Assembly: GCA_045224495.1 (NCBI GenBank)
Contig: JBGVAK010000028.1
Location: 1-14,485, forward strand
Length of the DNA stretch: 14,485 nucleotides
Direction: 5' to 3'
Source of the DNA: RUG472 sp045224495
GTDB taxonomy: Bacteria; Bacillota; Clostridia; Christensenellales; CAG-138
In this document: positions 5,881 to 12,681 of the stretch, in pieces
Position numbering within the stretch: the stretch's first letter is position 1
Layout of the letters: each line of letters opens with the position of its first letter
Notes under the pieces: model-generated
Databases searched by the model: none
The model's input: only the letters and a program-made list of their open reading frames with translations
What the model was told of the DNA's origin: nothing
Program-made: the position numbers and the translations under genes

Positions 5881-6957
5881 TTAATATGCGTTCTCCAACG
5901 TGAAACTGATGGGGCCCAGGCCCGGCATGTCCGGGGCCAGGGTGCCGTCCAGGCGGTAGGTGGTCACGGTGAGAGCGTGGGTCAGGGGGTCGAAGGTCAA
6001 AAGGCGAAAGGCGTAGTCTTTCTTCTCCTGCATGTTCAGCATGATGACCTGCACGGTCCGATCGACGGTGCCGTCCCCGTCGTCGTCGTAGTCGAAGGGG
6101 CGGGTCTGGTAGTCCCGGGAGTGACCGCAGAGGACCAGGCGGATGGCAGGCCGCTGAGCGATGAGCTGCTCCACCGGGGAGAGATACCCTCCCGTGCTGA
6201 GCAAAAAGCCGTGGGTCACCAGGATGCAGGGCATGTCCGGGTGGTCCGCCAGGACCTGGTCGATCCACTTCTCGGCGGGCTTGGACTTGAAGGCGTCCCA
6301 GCCTACGCCCAGCAGCAGCAGATCTTCCCCGCCGGCGCTGAGGACCCGGTAGAGCATCTTGCCGCCCTCGAACTTCTGTTCGTCGGAGTAGTCGTTCAGG
6401 AAGGGGCGCTTCAGGTACCCGGCGTAGCTCTTGGCCTGAGCGCCGATGTCGTGGTTCCCGGCCACGGGCAGGAAGAAGAGCCCGTCGTGGACCGCCTCCA
6501 GCAGGGGCTGGAAGTTGTCCCACTCCCATTCTTTGAAGCCGTTGTCCACCATGTCGCCGGTGTGCAGGATCCCCAGGATGTTGTGGCTGTCCCGGTGGGA
6601 TTCGATCCAGTCCCTGAGCTGGGGGAAGGCCGGGGCGTCCGGCTTGCCGCCGTTGTAGGCCAGGGCCTGGGTGTCCGGCAGCAGCACCAGCGAGAAGGGC
6701 GTGGGCGCGGGCGTGGGGCTGGGGGTCGGCGTAGGCGTGGGCGTGGGCGTAGGGGTAGGCGCAGGCGTGGCCGTAGGCTCCGCCGTGGGGGCCATGGTCA
6801 GCGTCAGGGTCTGGACCGTGGCGACGGGCACCGCCGTGGGCGCGGGGGTGGGCGCAGCCGTGGCCGCGGGCGTCGCTTCCACCGCTTCCAGAGCCTGCCT
6901 GGCGCAGCCCAACAGCAACAGCACCGCCAGCAGCCCCAGCAAAAACATGCGCTTCAT
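5881..6957 (-). CDS. Metallophosphoesterase lipoprotein (calcineurin-like)
   Basis: A 358-residue surface lipoprotein. Signal with lipobox LLLGC (Cys18), then an extended Ala/Pro/Thr linker with an almost uninterrupted PT dipeptide run at about 62-87, which should span the cell wall. The calcineurin-like phosphoesterase domain follows: LLPDTQ (Asp95), HTGDMVDNG (Asp135), GNHD (168-170), THG (His249) and GHSRD (His279). These supply the two-metal ligands; the final motif is GHSRD rather than the common GHxH. An EF-hand-like loop DDDGDGTVD (291-299) is inserted near the C-terminus. Substrate is unknown (phosphomonoester, diester or nucleotide). Monocistronic; a modest promoter candidate is at 6994-7022, and the 3' end meets the three-hairpin element. 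Confidence 0.92.
   Translation of the reverse strand: MKRMFLLGLLAVLLLLGCARQALEAVEATPAATAAPTPAPTAVPVATVQTLTLTMAPTAEPTATPAPTPTPTPTPTPTPSPTPAPTPFSLVLLPDTQALAYNGGKPDAPAFPQLRDWIESHRDSHNILGILHTGDMVDNGFKEWEWDNFQPLLEAVHDGLFFLPVAGNHDIGAQAKSYAGYLKRPFLNDYSDEQKFEGGKMLYRVLSAGGEDLLLLGVGWDAFKSKPAEKWIDQVLADHPDMPCILVTHGFLLSTGGYLSPVEQLIAQRPAIRLVLCGHSRDYQTRPFDYDDDGDGTVDRTVQVIMLNMQEKKDYAFRLLTFDPLTHALTVTTYRLDGTLAPDMPGLGPISFTLENAY
6697..6774. repeat. Degenerate hexanucleotide repeat coding the Pro-Thr linker
   Basis: On the plus strand, variants of GGCGTG/GGCGTA repeat back to back through this stretch; on the coding strand they give (PT)n. Change by six-base units would lengthen or shorten the linker without shifting the frame. 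Confidence 0.75.
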
Positions 6958-6993
6958 GGCTCTTTGTGCCCCCTTTCAAAACATTTCTCGTCT

Positions 6994-7022
6994 ATTTAAC
7001 CGCAAATCCGCCGAAAAAGCAA
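6994..7022 (-). promoter_or_regulatory. Possible promoter of the metallophosphoesterase gene
   Basis: Minus-strand TTGCTT (7017-7022) and TTAAAT (6994-6999) with a 17-base spacer, immediately after the terminator of the ABC operon. Both hexamers are only moderate matches. Confidence 0.4.
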
Positions 7023-7024
7023 GT

Positions 7025-7048
7025 AAAAAAAGAGGGCGTCGCGCCCTC
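7025..7048 (-). terminator. Intrinsic terminator overlapping the ATPase stop codon
   Basis: GAGGGCG and CGCCCTC (7-bp perfect stem, loop CGA on the minus strand) followed by seven T. The stem begins within the TGA stop of the ATPase gene (7047-7049), so the operon ends with no spare bases. Confidence 0.92.
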
Positions 7049-7616
7049 ACATGCGGACGATCCGTCCGCCCAGGTAGGCTGCCTCCTCCGGATCGTGGGT
7101 GACCACCAGCAGCGTCTTGCCCTTCGTGCAGGCCAAGACCGTGTCCATGACGGTCCTGCGGGTGTCCTCGTCCAGGCCCTTGAAGGGCTCGTCCATGAGG
7201 AACAGGTCTGCGGGAAAGAGGAGGCTCCGGGCGATGGCCACCCGGCGCTGCATGCCGCCGCTGAGCTCCCGGACAGGCTTTTTCAGGGCGTCCCCCAAAC
7301 CGAGGTCGGTGAGCAGATTGACGATCTCCCCCTTCGGCACCTGCCGCCCCAGGGCCAGGGAAACGTTGGTCACGGCGGAGAAGGCCGGGCAGAGCCGATC
7401 CTCCTGGAACACGGCGCTGATCCGGTGGGGAAGGCCCGTCACCGTGCCGCCCGTGGGCGTTTCGAGGCCCAGCAGGAGCCTGAGCAGGGTGGTCTTGCCG
7501 CAGCCGGATTGGCCCAGCAGGCACACGATCTCCCCTTCCGCCAAGGTGCAGGAGAAGGGGGGCAGGGCCAGCTTGTCGCCGTAGGACTTGGTGAGGTTTT
7601 CGATCACGATAGCCAT
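7047..7616 (-). CDS. ABC importer ATP-binding protein (NitT/TauT/SsuB type)
   Basis: A 189-residue ATPase, last gene of a binding protein-permease-ATPase operon. Walker A GQSGCGKT (35-42), Q-loop Gln71, signature LSGGMQRR (118-125), Walker B LFLMDE (138-143) and H-loop THD (His174) are all present, so it should be active. It is short for the SsuB/TauB group (usually about 240-260 residues): the protein stops soon after the H-loop at GGRIVRM, without the usual C-terminal tail. The frame is open far upstream, but the start at 7616 is set by a TAATG junction that shares one base with the permease stop and by the conserved IENLTKSYG opening. It drives uptake of the ligand bound by the product of 8374-9342. 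Confidence 0.92.
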   Translation of the reverse strand: MAIVIENLTKSYGDKLALPPFSCTLAEGEIVCLLGQSGCGKTTLLRLLLGLETPTGGTVTGLPHRISAVFQEDRLCPAFSAVTNVSLALGRQVPKGEIVNLLTDLGLGDALKKPVRELSGGMQRRVAIARSLLFPADLFLMDEPFKGLDEDTRRTVMDTVLACTKGKTLLVVTHDPEEAAYLGGRIVRM

Positions 7617-8377
7617 TATTGGGCCTCCCAGCGGTCGAAGGCCGCCTTCATGAGCCGCAGGAACAGCTTCTCGAAGAGGACGCTGACCAGAACGATGACC
7701 ACCGTCCAGGCCAACAGGTCCTCCGTGATGAAGTATACCTTGGACTCGTACAGCTTTTCCCCGATGGATCCGGAGGCCACGCCGATGACCTCCGCCGCCA
7801 CACCGGACTTCCAGCTCATGCCCAGGGCCACCGAGCAGGCGGAGAACAAAAAGGGCTTCAGGTGGGGCAGATAGATGTAGCCGAGCCGCCGTATCCAGGG
7901 GATGCGGAACACCTGTCCCATCTCCAAAAGCGCCTGGTCCGTGCTGCGGATGCCCTCCAGGACGTTCGAATAGATCACGGGGAACACCATGAGGAAGGAG
8001 ATGAAGGTGGAAAGCTGCCTGGCGGAGAAGAAGATGAGGCTCAGGATGATGAAGGAGGCCACGGGCACGGTCTTGATGGTGATGACGTAGGGCCACAGCA
8101 GGGTCTCGAGCAGCGGCCACTTCCCCGACAGCACGCCCAGCAGGCACCCCAGGGCGAAGGCCAGGGCGAACCCCAGTACGATCCGGCTGAAGGAGAAGAG
8201 GAGCGTCCGCCAAAAGTCGCTTTCGCCCACCAGGGTGAAGAGCCGCTTCACCACCTCGAGCGGCGTCACCAGCAGCAGATTCAGATCTAACGCCATAGCT
8301 CCCGCCTGCCATACCAGCAAGGCGAGAGCTACGGAGAGGAGTTTGTGTATGGTTTTCTGTTTCAGCAGTTCCTTCAC
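7616..8377 (-). CDS. ABC importer permease (NitT/TauT/SsuC type)
   Basis: A 253-residue inner-membrane permease of the BPD_transp_1 kind, with about six membrane helices (near 12-30, 62-84, 92-115, 120-140, 176-195 and 218-240). The cytoplasmic EAA-like loop that contacts the ATPase appears around 145-170 (EGIRSTDQALLEMGQVFRIP). The family transports nitrate, sulfonates, thiamine precursors or similar small ligands; nothing here picks one. The start is GTG at 8377, overlapping the binding-protein stop (GTGA), and there is no strong Shine-Dalgarno, so translation is likely coupled to the upstream gene. The stop overlaps the ATPase start by one base. Confidence 0.9.
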   Translation of the reverse strand: MKELLKQKTIHKLLSVALALLVWQAGAMALDLNLLLVTPLEVVKRLFTLVGESDFWRTLLFSFSRIVLGFALAFALGCLLGVLSGKWPLLETLLWPYVITIKTVPVASFIILSLIFFSARQLSTFISFLMVFPVIYSNVLEGIRSTDQALLEMGQVFRIPWIRRLGYIYLPHLKPFLFSACSVALGMSWKSGVAAEVIGVASGSIGEKLYESKVYFITEDLLAWTVVIVLVSVLFEKLFLRLMKAAFDRWEAQ

Positions 8378-9342
8378 GGCAGATAGTAGAAGTCTTCGCC
8401 GGGCAGCGCACCGCCCACGGCTTTGTCGTTGAGCTCGAAGAGCACCTTCAGATACCCCTCGGCGGCGGCCTTCATCTCCTCACCCGTGACGCACACGATG
8501 TGGCAGGCGGGGATGGCCTTCTCGGCCACGGCGGCGTTGACGCCGATGAACTGCTCCACCAGCACGGCGGCCTCAGCGGGATGCTCGTTGGCGTAGGCGG
8601 TGGAAGCGGCGTACTCTTCGAGGAAGGTCTTCACTTCCTCGGGATGCTCCTGCAGGAAGGCGGTGCGGACGATGAGGCCCGCGGTGATCAGGCTGTTGCC
8701 GGTGGCCTCCCATTCAGCGGTCATGTCCAGAGCCACCCGCAGACCTTCCACCTTGCCCTTGGCCACGGTGACGAAGGGCTGGGGCATCATGGCCACGGCG
8801 CTCTCTTCCTTAGCGAGCTGGGCCACCACCTCGGAGGGCTCGCTCTTCCACTCCATGGCCACGTCCTTGGCGATGTCGAGGCCGTTGGCGGTCAGCAGGT
8901 AGGAGAGGGCGTACTCGGGCGTAGTGCCCTTGCCGGTGGCGTAGATGGTCTTGCCCTTGAGATCCGCCACGGACTTGACGGTCTCGCCGCCCTTCTCCAG
9001 GATGTACAGGACACCCAGGGTGTTGACGGCCAGCATGGTCACGCCGCCCTGGGACTTGTTGTACAGGATGGCGCCGGCGTTCACGGGCAGGGCCAGCATA
9101 TCGAGCTCGCCCTTTAGGAGTTTGGGCGTCAGCTCGTCGGCGGCGGCCGCGATGGTGTACTCGTACTTGTTGGCGGTGAGGCCCGCGTCGCTGTCGCTGA
9201 GGAGCTTCACCATGCCCATGGTGGTGGGGCCCTTGAGGCCGCCCAGGCGCATGACCACGGGCTCAGACTCGGCGACGGCGCAGCCCGGGATCAGGGCCGC
9301 CAGGAGCAGCAGGCTCAACAGCAGAGACATATATTTCTTCAT
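8374..9342 (-). CDS. ABC importer substrate-binding lipoprotein (NMT1/SsuA-like)
   Basis: A 322-residue binding protein with a lipoprotein signal (lipobox LIPGC, Cys21), placed first in the operon. The mature part begins with VVMRLGGLKGPTTMGMVKLL (29-48), an opening often seen in NMT1/SsuA-like binding proteins of Clostridia, and continues with ELDMLALPVNAGAILYN, VADLKGKTIYATGKGT and VAMMPQPFVTVAKG, all typical of the two-lobed fold. It captures a small ligand outside the cell and passes it to the permease. The ligand is not identifiable by eye; candidates for the family include sulfonates, nitrate and pyrimidine-type thiamine precursors. AAGGA stands 8 bases before the ATG, and a perfect TATAAT lies at 9384-9389. 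Confidence 0.9.
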   Translation of the reverse strand: MKKYMSLLLSLLLLAALIPGCAVAESEPVVMRLGGLKGPTTMGMVKLLSDSDAGLTANKYEYTIAAAADELTPKLLKGELDMLALPVNAGAILYNKSQGGVTMLAVNTLGVLYILEKGGETVKSVADLKGKTIYATGKGTTPEYALSYLLTANGLDIAKDVAMEWKSEPSEVVAQLAKEESAVAMMPQPFVTVAKGKVEGLRVALDMTAEWEATGNSLITAGLIVRTAFLQEHPEEVKTFLEEYAASTAYANEHPAEAAVLVEQFIGVNAAVAEKAIPACHIVCVTGEEMKAAAEGYLKVLFELNDKAVGGALPGEDFYYLP

Positions 9343-9360
9343 TTGGTAATCCTTCTTTCT

Positions 9361-9377
9361 GCCTGGGTTTCTCAGGC
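9361..9377 (-). other. Hairpin at the 5' end of the ABC importer mRNA
   Basis: GCCTG and CAGGC pair (one extra G-U) around a short loop. From the TATAAT at 9384-9389 the transcript should start at about 9377, placing this stem at its very 5' end, just before the ribosome site. A 5' stabilising stem is the simplest reading. Confidence 0.5.
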
Positions 9378-9383
9378 AGGATT

Positions 9384-9426
9384 ATTATAGCCAGTTCACG
9401 TCGGAAAGAATGTTGCCACGGCAACA
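9384..9426 (-). promoter_or_regulatory. Promoter of the ABC importer operon with inverted repeat at -35
   Basis: A perfect minus-strand TATAAT at 9384-9389; at 17 bases the -35 position is CATTCT, a poor match. A 7-bp inverted repeat TGTTGCC-AC-GGCAACA (9411-9426) overlaps and extends upstream of that position. This fits a promoter depending on an activator, or one blocked by a repressor. The same repeat, followed by TTCTTT on the minus strand, could also act as a weak terminator for the MATE gene ending at 9430. Confidence 0.55.
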
Positions 9427-9429
9427 AAC

Positions 9430-10830
9430 CTACGGCGTGAAGGTGGGATCCTCCATGGCCCGCTTGAACCGGGGCAGGATGTGCAGCGCCATGGGCACGG
9501 CCATGAGGAAGGTCACCAGGTCCGCCGCCGGCTGGGCCAGATACACGCCCCAGATGGCGGGGTCGACGATGCGGGGGAGCAGCAGCACGCAGGGGATGAA
9601 GGTGAGGCCCTGCCGCGCGATGGCAAGGAGGGTGGCCCGGGCAGTCTTGCCCGTGGTTTGAAAGAGCATGTTGGAGGTGGCCACCATGGCCATGAGGGGC
9701 AAGGTGCAGCTCTGGCAGCGCATGGCCACGATGCCCATGCGGACCACTTCGGGATCGTCCCGGAACAGGGACACGATGGGCCCGGCGAAGAGGAAGGTGC
9801 AGGTGGAGATGAGCAGCAGGAAGGCAACCCCCACTTTGATGCAGAAGAGGTACGCTTCCTTCACCCGGTCGAACTTCCGGGCGCCCCAGTTATAGCCGCA
9901 GACGGGCTGGAACCCCTGCCCGAAGCCCAGCAGGGCGGAGAACACGAAGAACATGACCCGGTTCACCACGGAGAAGGCGGCGATGGCCGCGTCGGCCTGG
10001 CTGAGGGGCACGGCGGCGGCCGCAGCGGCGTTGAGGCACAATGTGGCCACGCTCCCGAAGCCCTGTCGGAGGAGGGAGGGGATGCCGCCCGCCACGATGT
10101 TGCCCAAATAGTGGGCCGTGGGGGTCAGGTTCCGGACCTTGATTTTCAGGGTGTCGCTGCGCAGGGTGCCGAGATACAGCACGCAGAAGCTGAAGATCTG
10201 GCTCACCACCGTGGCCGCGGCGGCGCCCCGGACGCCCATCTGGAACACGAAGATGAACAGGGGGTCGAGGCCAATGTTCAGCACCGCCCCGGACACGAGA
10301 CCGATCATGGAGAAGAAGGCGTTGCCCTGAAAGCGCATCTGGTTGTTGAGGACGCAGGAAGCGAGGACGAAGGGGGCCCCGAAGAGCAGGGTCGTATAGT
10401 AGGCGCGGGCGTGGTCCACGGTCTCCTGGGCTACCCGGGCGGGGTCGGCCCCCAGGACCTGCAGCACGGGGGAGGAGAATAGCTGCCCCAGGCCGAAGAT
10501 CAGGGCGCCCATAGCGAGGGCGCAGAAGAAGCCCGTGGCGGCCATCTTTTCCGCGTCCTCGTTCTTCCCGGCCCCCAGGCACCGGGACACGTAGTTGCCG
10601 GAGCCCTGGCCGAAGAAGAAGCCGAAGGCCTGCATGATGGACATGAGGGGGAAGATGAGGCCCACGCCGGCGGTGGCGAAGGTGCCCATGCGGCCCACGA
10701 AGAAGGTATCCGCCATGTTGTAGAGGGAGGAGATCAGCATGGAGGCGATGGTGGGCCCGGCAAGGCGCAGCACCAGCTTCTTCACGGGCTGGGTGGTCAT
10801 GCGGATCAGTTTATCGTTTTTGGCGTCCAT
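9430..10830 (-). CDS. MATE family efflux transporter (second of a pair)
   Basis: A 466-residue, roughly twelve-helix exporter of the multidrug and toxin extrusion family, which uses Na+ or H+ gradients. Diagnostic stretches are LAGPTIASMLISSLYNMADT (helix 1, 23-42), FFVGRMGTFATAGVGLIFPL, FFFGQGSGNYVSRCLGAG, and in the second half GFGQGFQPVCGYNWGARKFD. Those features are nearest the MepA-like branch. The start ATG is one base after the stop of the upstream MATE gene, with GGGAGGG as ribosome site inside that gene's end, so the two are co-translated. Substrate is unknown. Confidence 0.94.
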   Translation of the reverse strand: MDAKNDKLIRMTTQPVKKLVLRLAGPTIASMLISSLYNMADTFFVGRMGTFATAGVGLIFPLMSIMQAFGFFFGQGSGNYVSRCLGAGKNEDAEKMAATGFFCALAMGALIFGLGQLFSSPVLQVLGADPARVAQETVDHARAYYTTLLFGAPFVLASCVLNNQMRFQGNAFFSMIGLVSGAVLNIGLDPLFIFVFQMGVRGAAAATVVSQIFSFCVLYLGTLRSDTLKIKVRNLTPTAHYLGNIVAGGIPSLLRQGFGSVATLCLNAAAAAAVPLSQADAAIAAFSVVNRVMFFVFSALLGFGQGFQPVCGYNWGARKFDRVKEAYLFCIKVGVAFLLLISTCTFLFAGPIVSLFRDDPEVVRMGIVAMRCQSCTLPLMAMVATSNMLFQTTGKTARATLLAIARQGLTFIPCVLLLPRIVDPAIWGVYLAQPAADLVTFLMAVPMALHILPRFKRAMEDPTFTP

Positions 10831-10831
10831 A

Positions 10832-12178
10832 TCAGCCCTCCCGAGGGGCGCCCATCCAGTTGGAGCGCCTATAGTAGATCCAGAAGATGGCGGCGCTGAT
10901 GGTCCACGTCAGGGGATAGGCGCAGAACAGCAGCCGGATGTCGTGGCAGAGGTGCATGGCCACGGTGATATAGGTGATCCTGAGCACGCACCAGATGCCC
11001 AGCATGACCAGCATGGGCACCGTGGCCTTGCCCGCGCCCCGGCAGATGCCGGCCACGGTGTGGCTGAGGGCCAGCATGCAGAAGAACAGCGACTCGATCC
11101 GGCACTGCTTTTGGCCGATGGCCAGCACCGCCGGATCGCTGTTGAACAGGGAGATGAGCTGGGGCCCCCAGAAGAACACGATCACGCCGATCAGCTCCGC
11201 CGAAAGGACGGAGGAGAGGAGGCCGAAGCGGCAGCCCGCCTTGACCCGGTCTAGCTTCCCGGCCCCCAGGTTCTGGCTGATGAAGGTGGTCAGGGCCAGG
11301 GAGAAGCAGGTGATGGGCATGAACACGAAGCCCTCCACCTTGGCGTAGGAGCCGCAGGCGGCCATGGCGTCGGCCCCGAAGGAGTTGATGTTCTTCTGGA
11401 CCATGACGTTGGCGATGGAGATGACGGACATCTGGATCCCCGTGGGCAGGCCGATGCGGACGATGTCTTTCAGCATCTGGGGGTCGATCCGAAGCTCCCG
11501 GGCTTTCAGGGTGTAGATCTGGTCTCGCTGGAGCAGGTGCGCGAGGCAGAGGACGGCGCTGATGCCCTGGGAAAGGGTGGTGGCCACGGCGGCGGCCGCT
11601 ACGCCCCCTTTAAGGACGCCTACGAACAGCAGGTCAAGGAGGACGTTCAGCACCGAGGAGAAGATGAGGTAGTAGAGGGGCCGCTTGCTGTCGCCCAGGG
11701 CCATCATGACGCCCTTAAGGGAATTGTACATGACGATGACCGCCGCGCCCACGAAGTACCAACGGAAGTAGGATTCCGACTGGGGGAGCACGGCGGGGTC
11801 CGTGCCCATCCACCGCAGGATATGGGGGGTCAGGAGCACCCCCACCACGGAGAGAAGGAGCCCGCACAGCAGGCTAAAGAGCACGTTGGTGTGGATGGCC
11901 TTGCGGACCTTGTCGCGTTCTCCGGCTCCGAAGTGCCGGGAGAGCACCACCCCCGCGCCGGTGGCCGCGCCGTTGAAGAAGCCGATGAACAGGCTGATGA
12001 GGGGACCGGAGGAGCTGACGGCGGCCAGGGCCTCCTTGCCCAGGAAGTTGCCTACGATGAGAGCGTCGGCGGAGTTATAGAGCTGCTGGAAGAGCTGGCT
12101 CAAAAATAGGGGCATAGCAAAGGACAGCAGCACCCGCTTGATGCCGCCCTCGGTCAGGTTCTTCGTATTCGCCGCCAT
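10832..12178 (-). CDS. MATE family efflux transporter (first of a pair)
   Basis: A 448-residue MATE exporter with about twelve membrane helices. It begins MAANTKNLTEGGIKRVLLSF and shows FLSQLFQQLYNSADALIVGN (27-46), GAATGAGVVLSRHFGAGERD and, in the second half, GADAMAACGSYAKVEGFVFM and FISQNLGAGKLDRVKAG. Although the frame stays open to 12322, the ATG at 12178 is chosen because AGAGGTG stands just upstream and family homology begins there. The leader contains a terminator-like hairpin (12191-12220). Next downstream, one base away, is a second and clearly divergent MATE gene. Substrate unknown; each protein looks complete, so they may work singly or together. Confidence 0.94.
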   Translation of the reverse strand: MAANTKNLTEGGIKRVLLSFAMPLFLSQLFQQLYNSADALIVGNFLGKEALAAVSSSGPLISLFIGFFNGAATGAGVVLSRHFGAGERDKVRKAIHTNVLFSLLCGLLLSVVGVLLTPHILRWMGTDPAVLPQSESYFRWYFVGAAVIVMYNSLKGVMMALGDSKRPLYYLIFSSVLNVLLDLLFVGVLKGGVAAAAVATTLSQGISAVLCLAHLLQRDQIYTLKARELRIDPQMLKDIVRIGLPTGIQMSVISIANVMVQKNINSFGADAMAACGSYAKVEGFVFMPITCFSLALTTFISQNLGAGKLDRVKAGCRFGLLSSVLSAELIGVIVFFWGPQLISLFNSDPAVLAIGQKQCRIESLFFCMLALSHTVAGICRGAGKATVPMLVMLGIWCVLRITYITVAMHLCHDIRLLFCAYPLTWTISAAIFWIYYRRSNWMGAPREG

Positions 12179-12190
12179 GCCCACCTCTTG

Positions 12191-12220
12191 AAAAATCCCC
12201 TGACCGCTTGGGATCAGGGG
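12191..12220 (-). terminator. Terminator-like hairpin in the MATE leader
   Basis: Minus-strand CCCCTGA (12214-12220) pairs with TCAGGGG (12197-12203) around a ten-base loop, then ATTTTT. It lies after the GntR stop at 12304, so it can end that operon, but also after the putative MATE promoter at 12231-12259, where it would act as a leader attenuator. Confidence 0.7.
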
Positions 12221-12230
12221 TGCTATGGAT

Positions 12231-12259
12231 AAGGTATCACGTTTTGAGGGAAGCGTCAA
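12231..12259 (-). promoter_or_regulatory. Probable promoter of the MATE pair
   Basis: Minus-strand TTGACG (12254-12259) and TACCTT (12231-12236), 17 bases apart, with an extended -10 TG (TGATACCTT). The -10 itself is only three of six. Confidence 0.5.
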
Positions 12260-12303
12260 TGACAAAGTGACGTATTGCCTGGCGGCAAAGGGAGAGAAAA
12301 GCG

Positions 12304-12681
12304 TCACTCCTTCGGCGTCCACGCCTCCCGGAGCAGCTTCTCCGCTTCCTCCAGGCTCAGCCCCAGACCCTTGCAGTAGGCTGCGGCGTCGGAAAGCCTG
12401 TCGGCGGCCATGGCCTGCTTGAGCCGTTGGAGCTTGTCGGCGCTCATGGGCGCGATGAAGCAGCCCCGGCCCACGAAGCTCTCGATGAAGCCTGCCGCTT
12501 CCAGCTCCTCCCAGGCCCGCTTCACGGGGATGACGCTGATGGAGAGCTCTCGGGCCACGGTGCGGATGGGGGGCAGGGCGTCGCCGCTCTTCAAGCGCCC
12601 GTCCAAAATTTGGGCGCAGAGCTGGTCGAAGAGCTGCCGGTAGATGGGCAACGGCGAGCTGCCGCTGAGGAACAGGTCCAT
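12304..12681 (-). CDS. GntR-family regulator, YtrA type
   Basis: A 125-residue repressor-type protein. The winged helix-turn-helix covers about 10-77: PIYRQLFDQLCAQILDGRL, then PPIRTVARELSISVIPVKRA as the recognition region and GFIESFVGRGCFIA as the wing. A short helical C-terminus (80-125) replaces the large ligand domain of other GntR proteins, which defines the YtrA subfamily. YtrA-type genes are generally found with ABC transporters and repress their own operon. Here it is the last gene after the ATPase and permease, and its ATG shares one base with the permease stop (TGATG). The frame is open far upstream but homology starts at this ATG. AT-rich repeats at 14222-14258 are the likely operator. 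Confidence 0.93.
   Translation of the reverse strand: MDLFLSGSSPLPIYRQLFDQLCAQILDGRLKSGDALPPIRTVARELSISVIPVKRAWEELEAAGFIESFVGRGCFIAPMSADKLQRLKQAMAADRLSDAAAYCKGLGLSLEEAEKLLREAWTPKE

Noticed and set aside
6697..6774. A CRISPR-like or minisatellite array
   Set aside because: There are no spacers; the short degenerate hexamers are in frame and encode a Pro-Thr linker.
5977..6999. A long plus-strand frame with Gly/Arg and Val/Gly repeats opposite the phosphoesterase
   Set aside because: The repeats are simply the complement of the Pro-Thr hexamer tract; no ribosome site or promoter supports it.
9481..10482. A 333-codon plus-strand frame opposite the second MATE gene
   Set aside because: Its His/Glu/Gly-rich composition is typical of an antisense shadow, and the minus-strand MATE is unmistakable.
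12191..12259. A known riboswitch in the MATE leader (for example a guanidine type)
   Set aside because: The leader is only about 45 bases, with a single hairpin and no recognisable conserved core.
12179..12322. An upstream in-frame start for the first MATE gene at 12322
   Set aside because: It would put the promoter and leader hairpin inside the coding region and adds non-homologous residues; the ATG at 12178 has a proper ribosome site.
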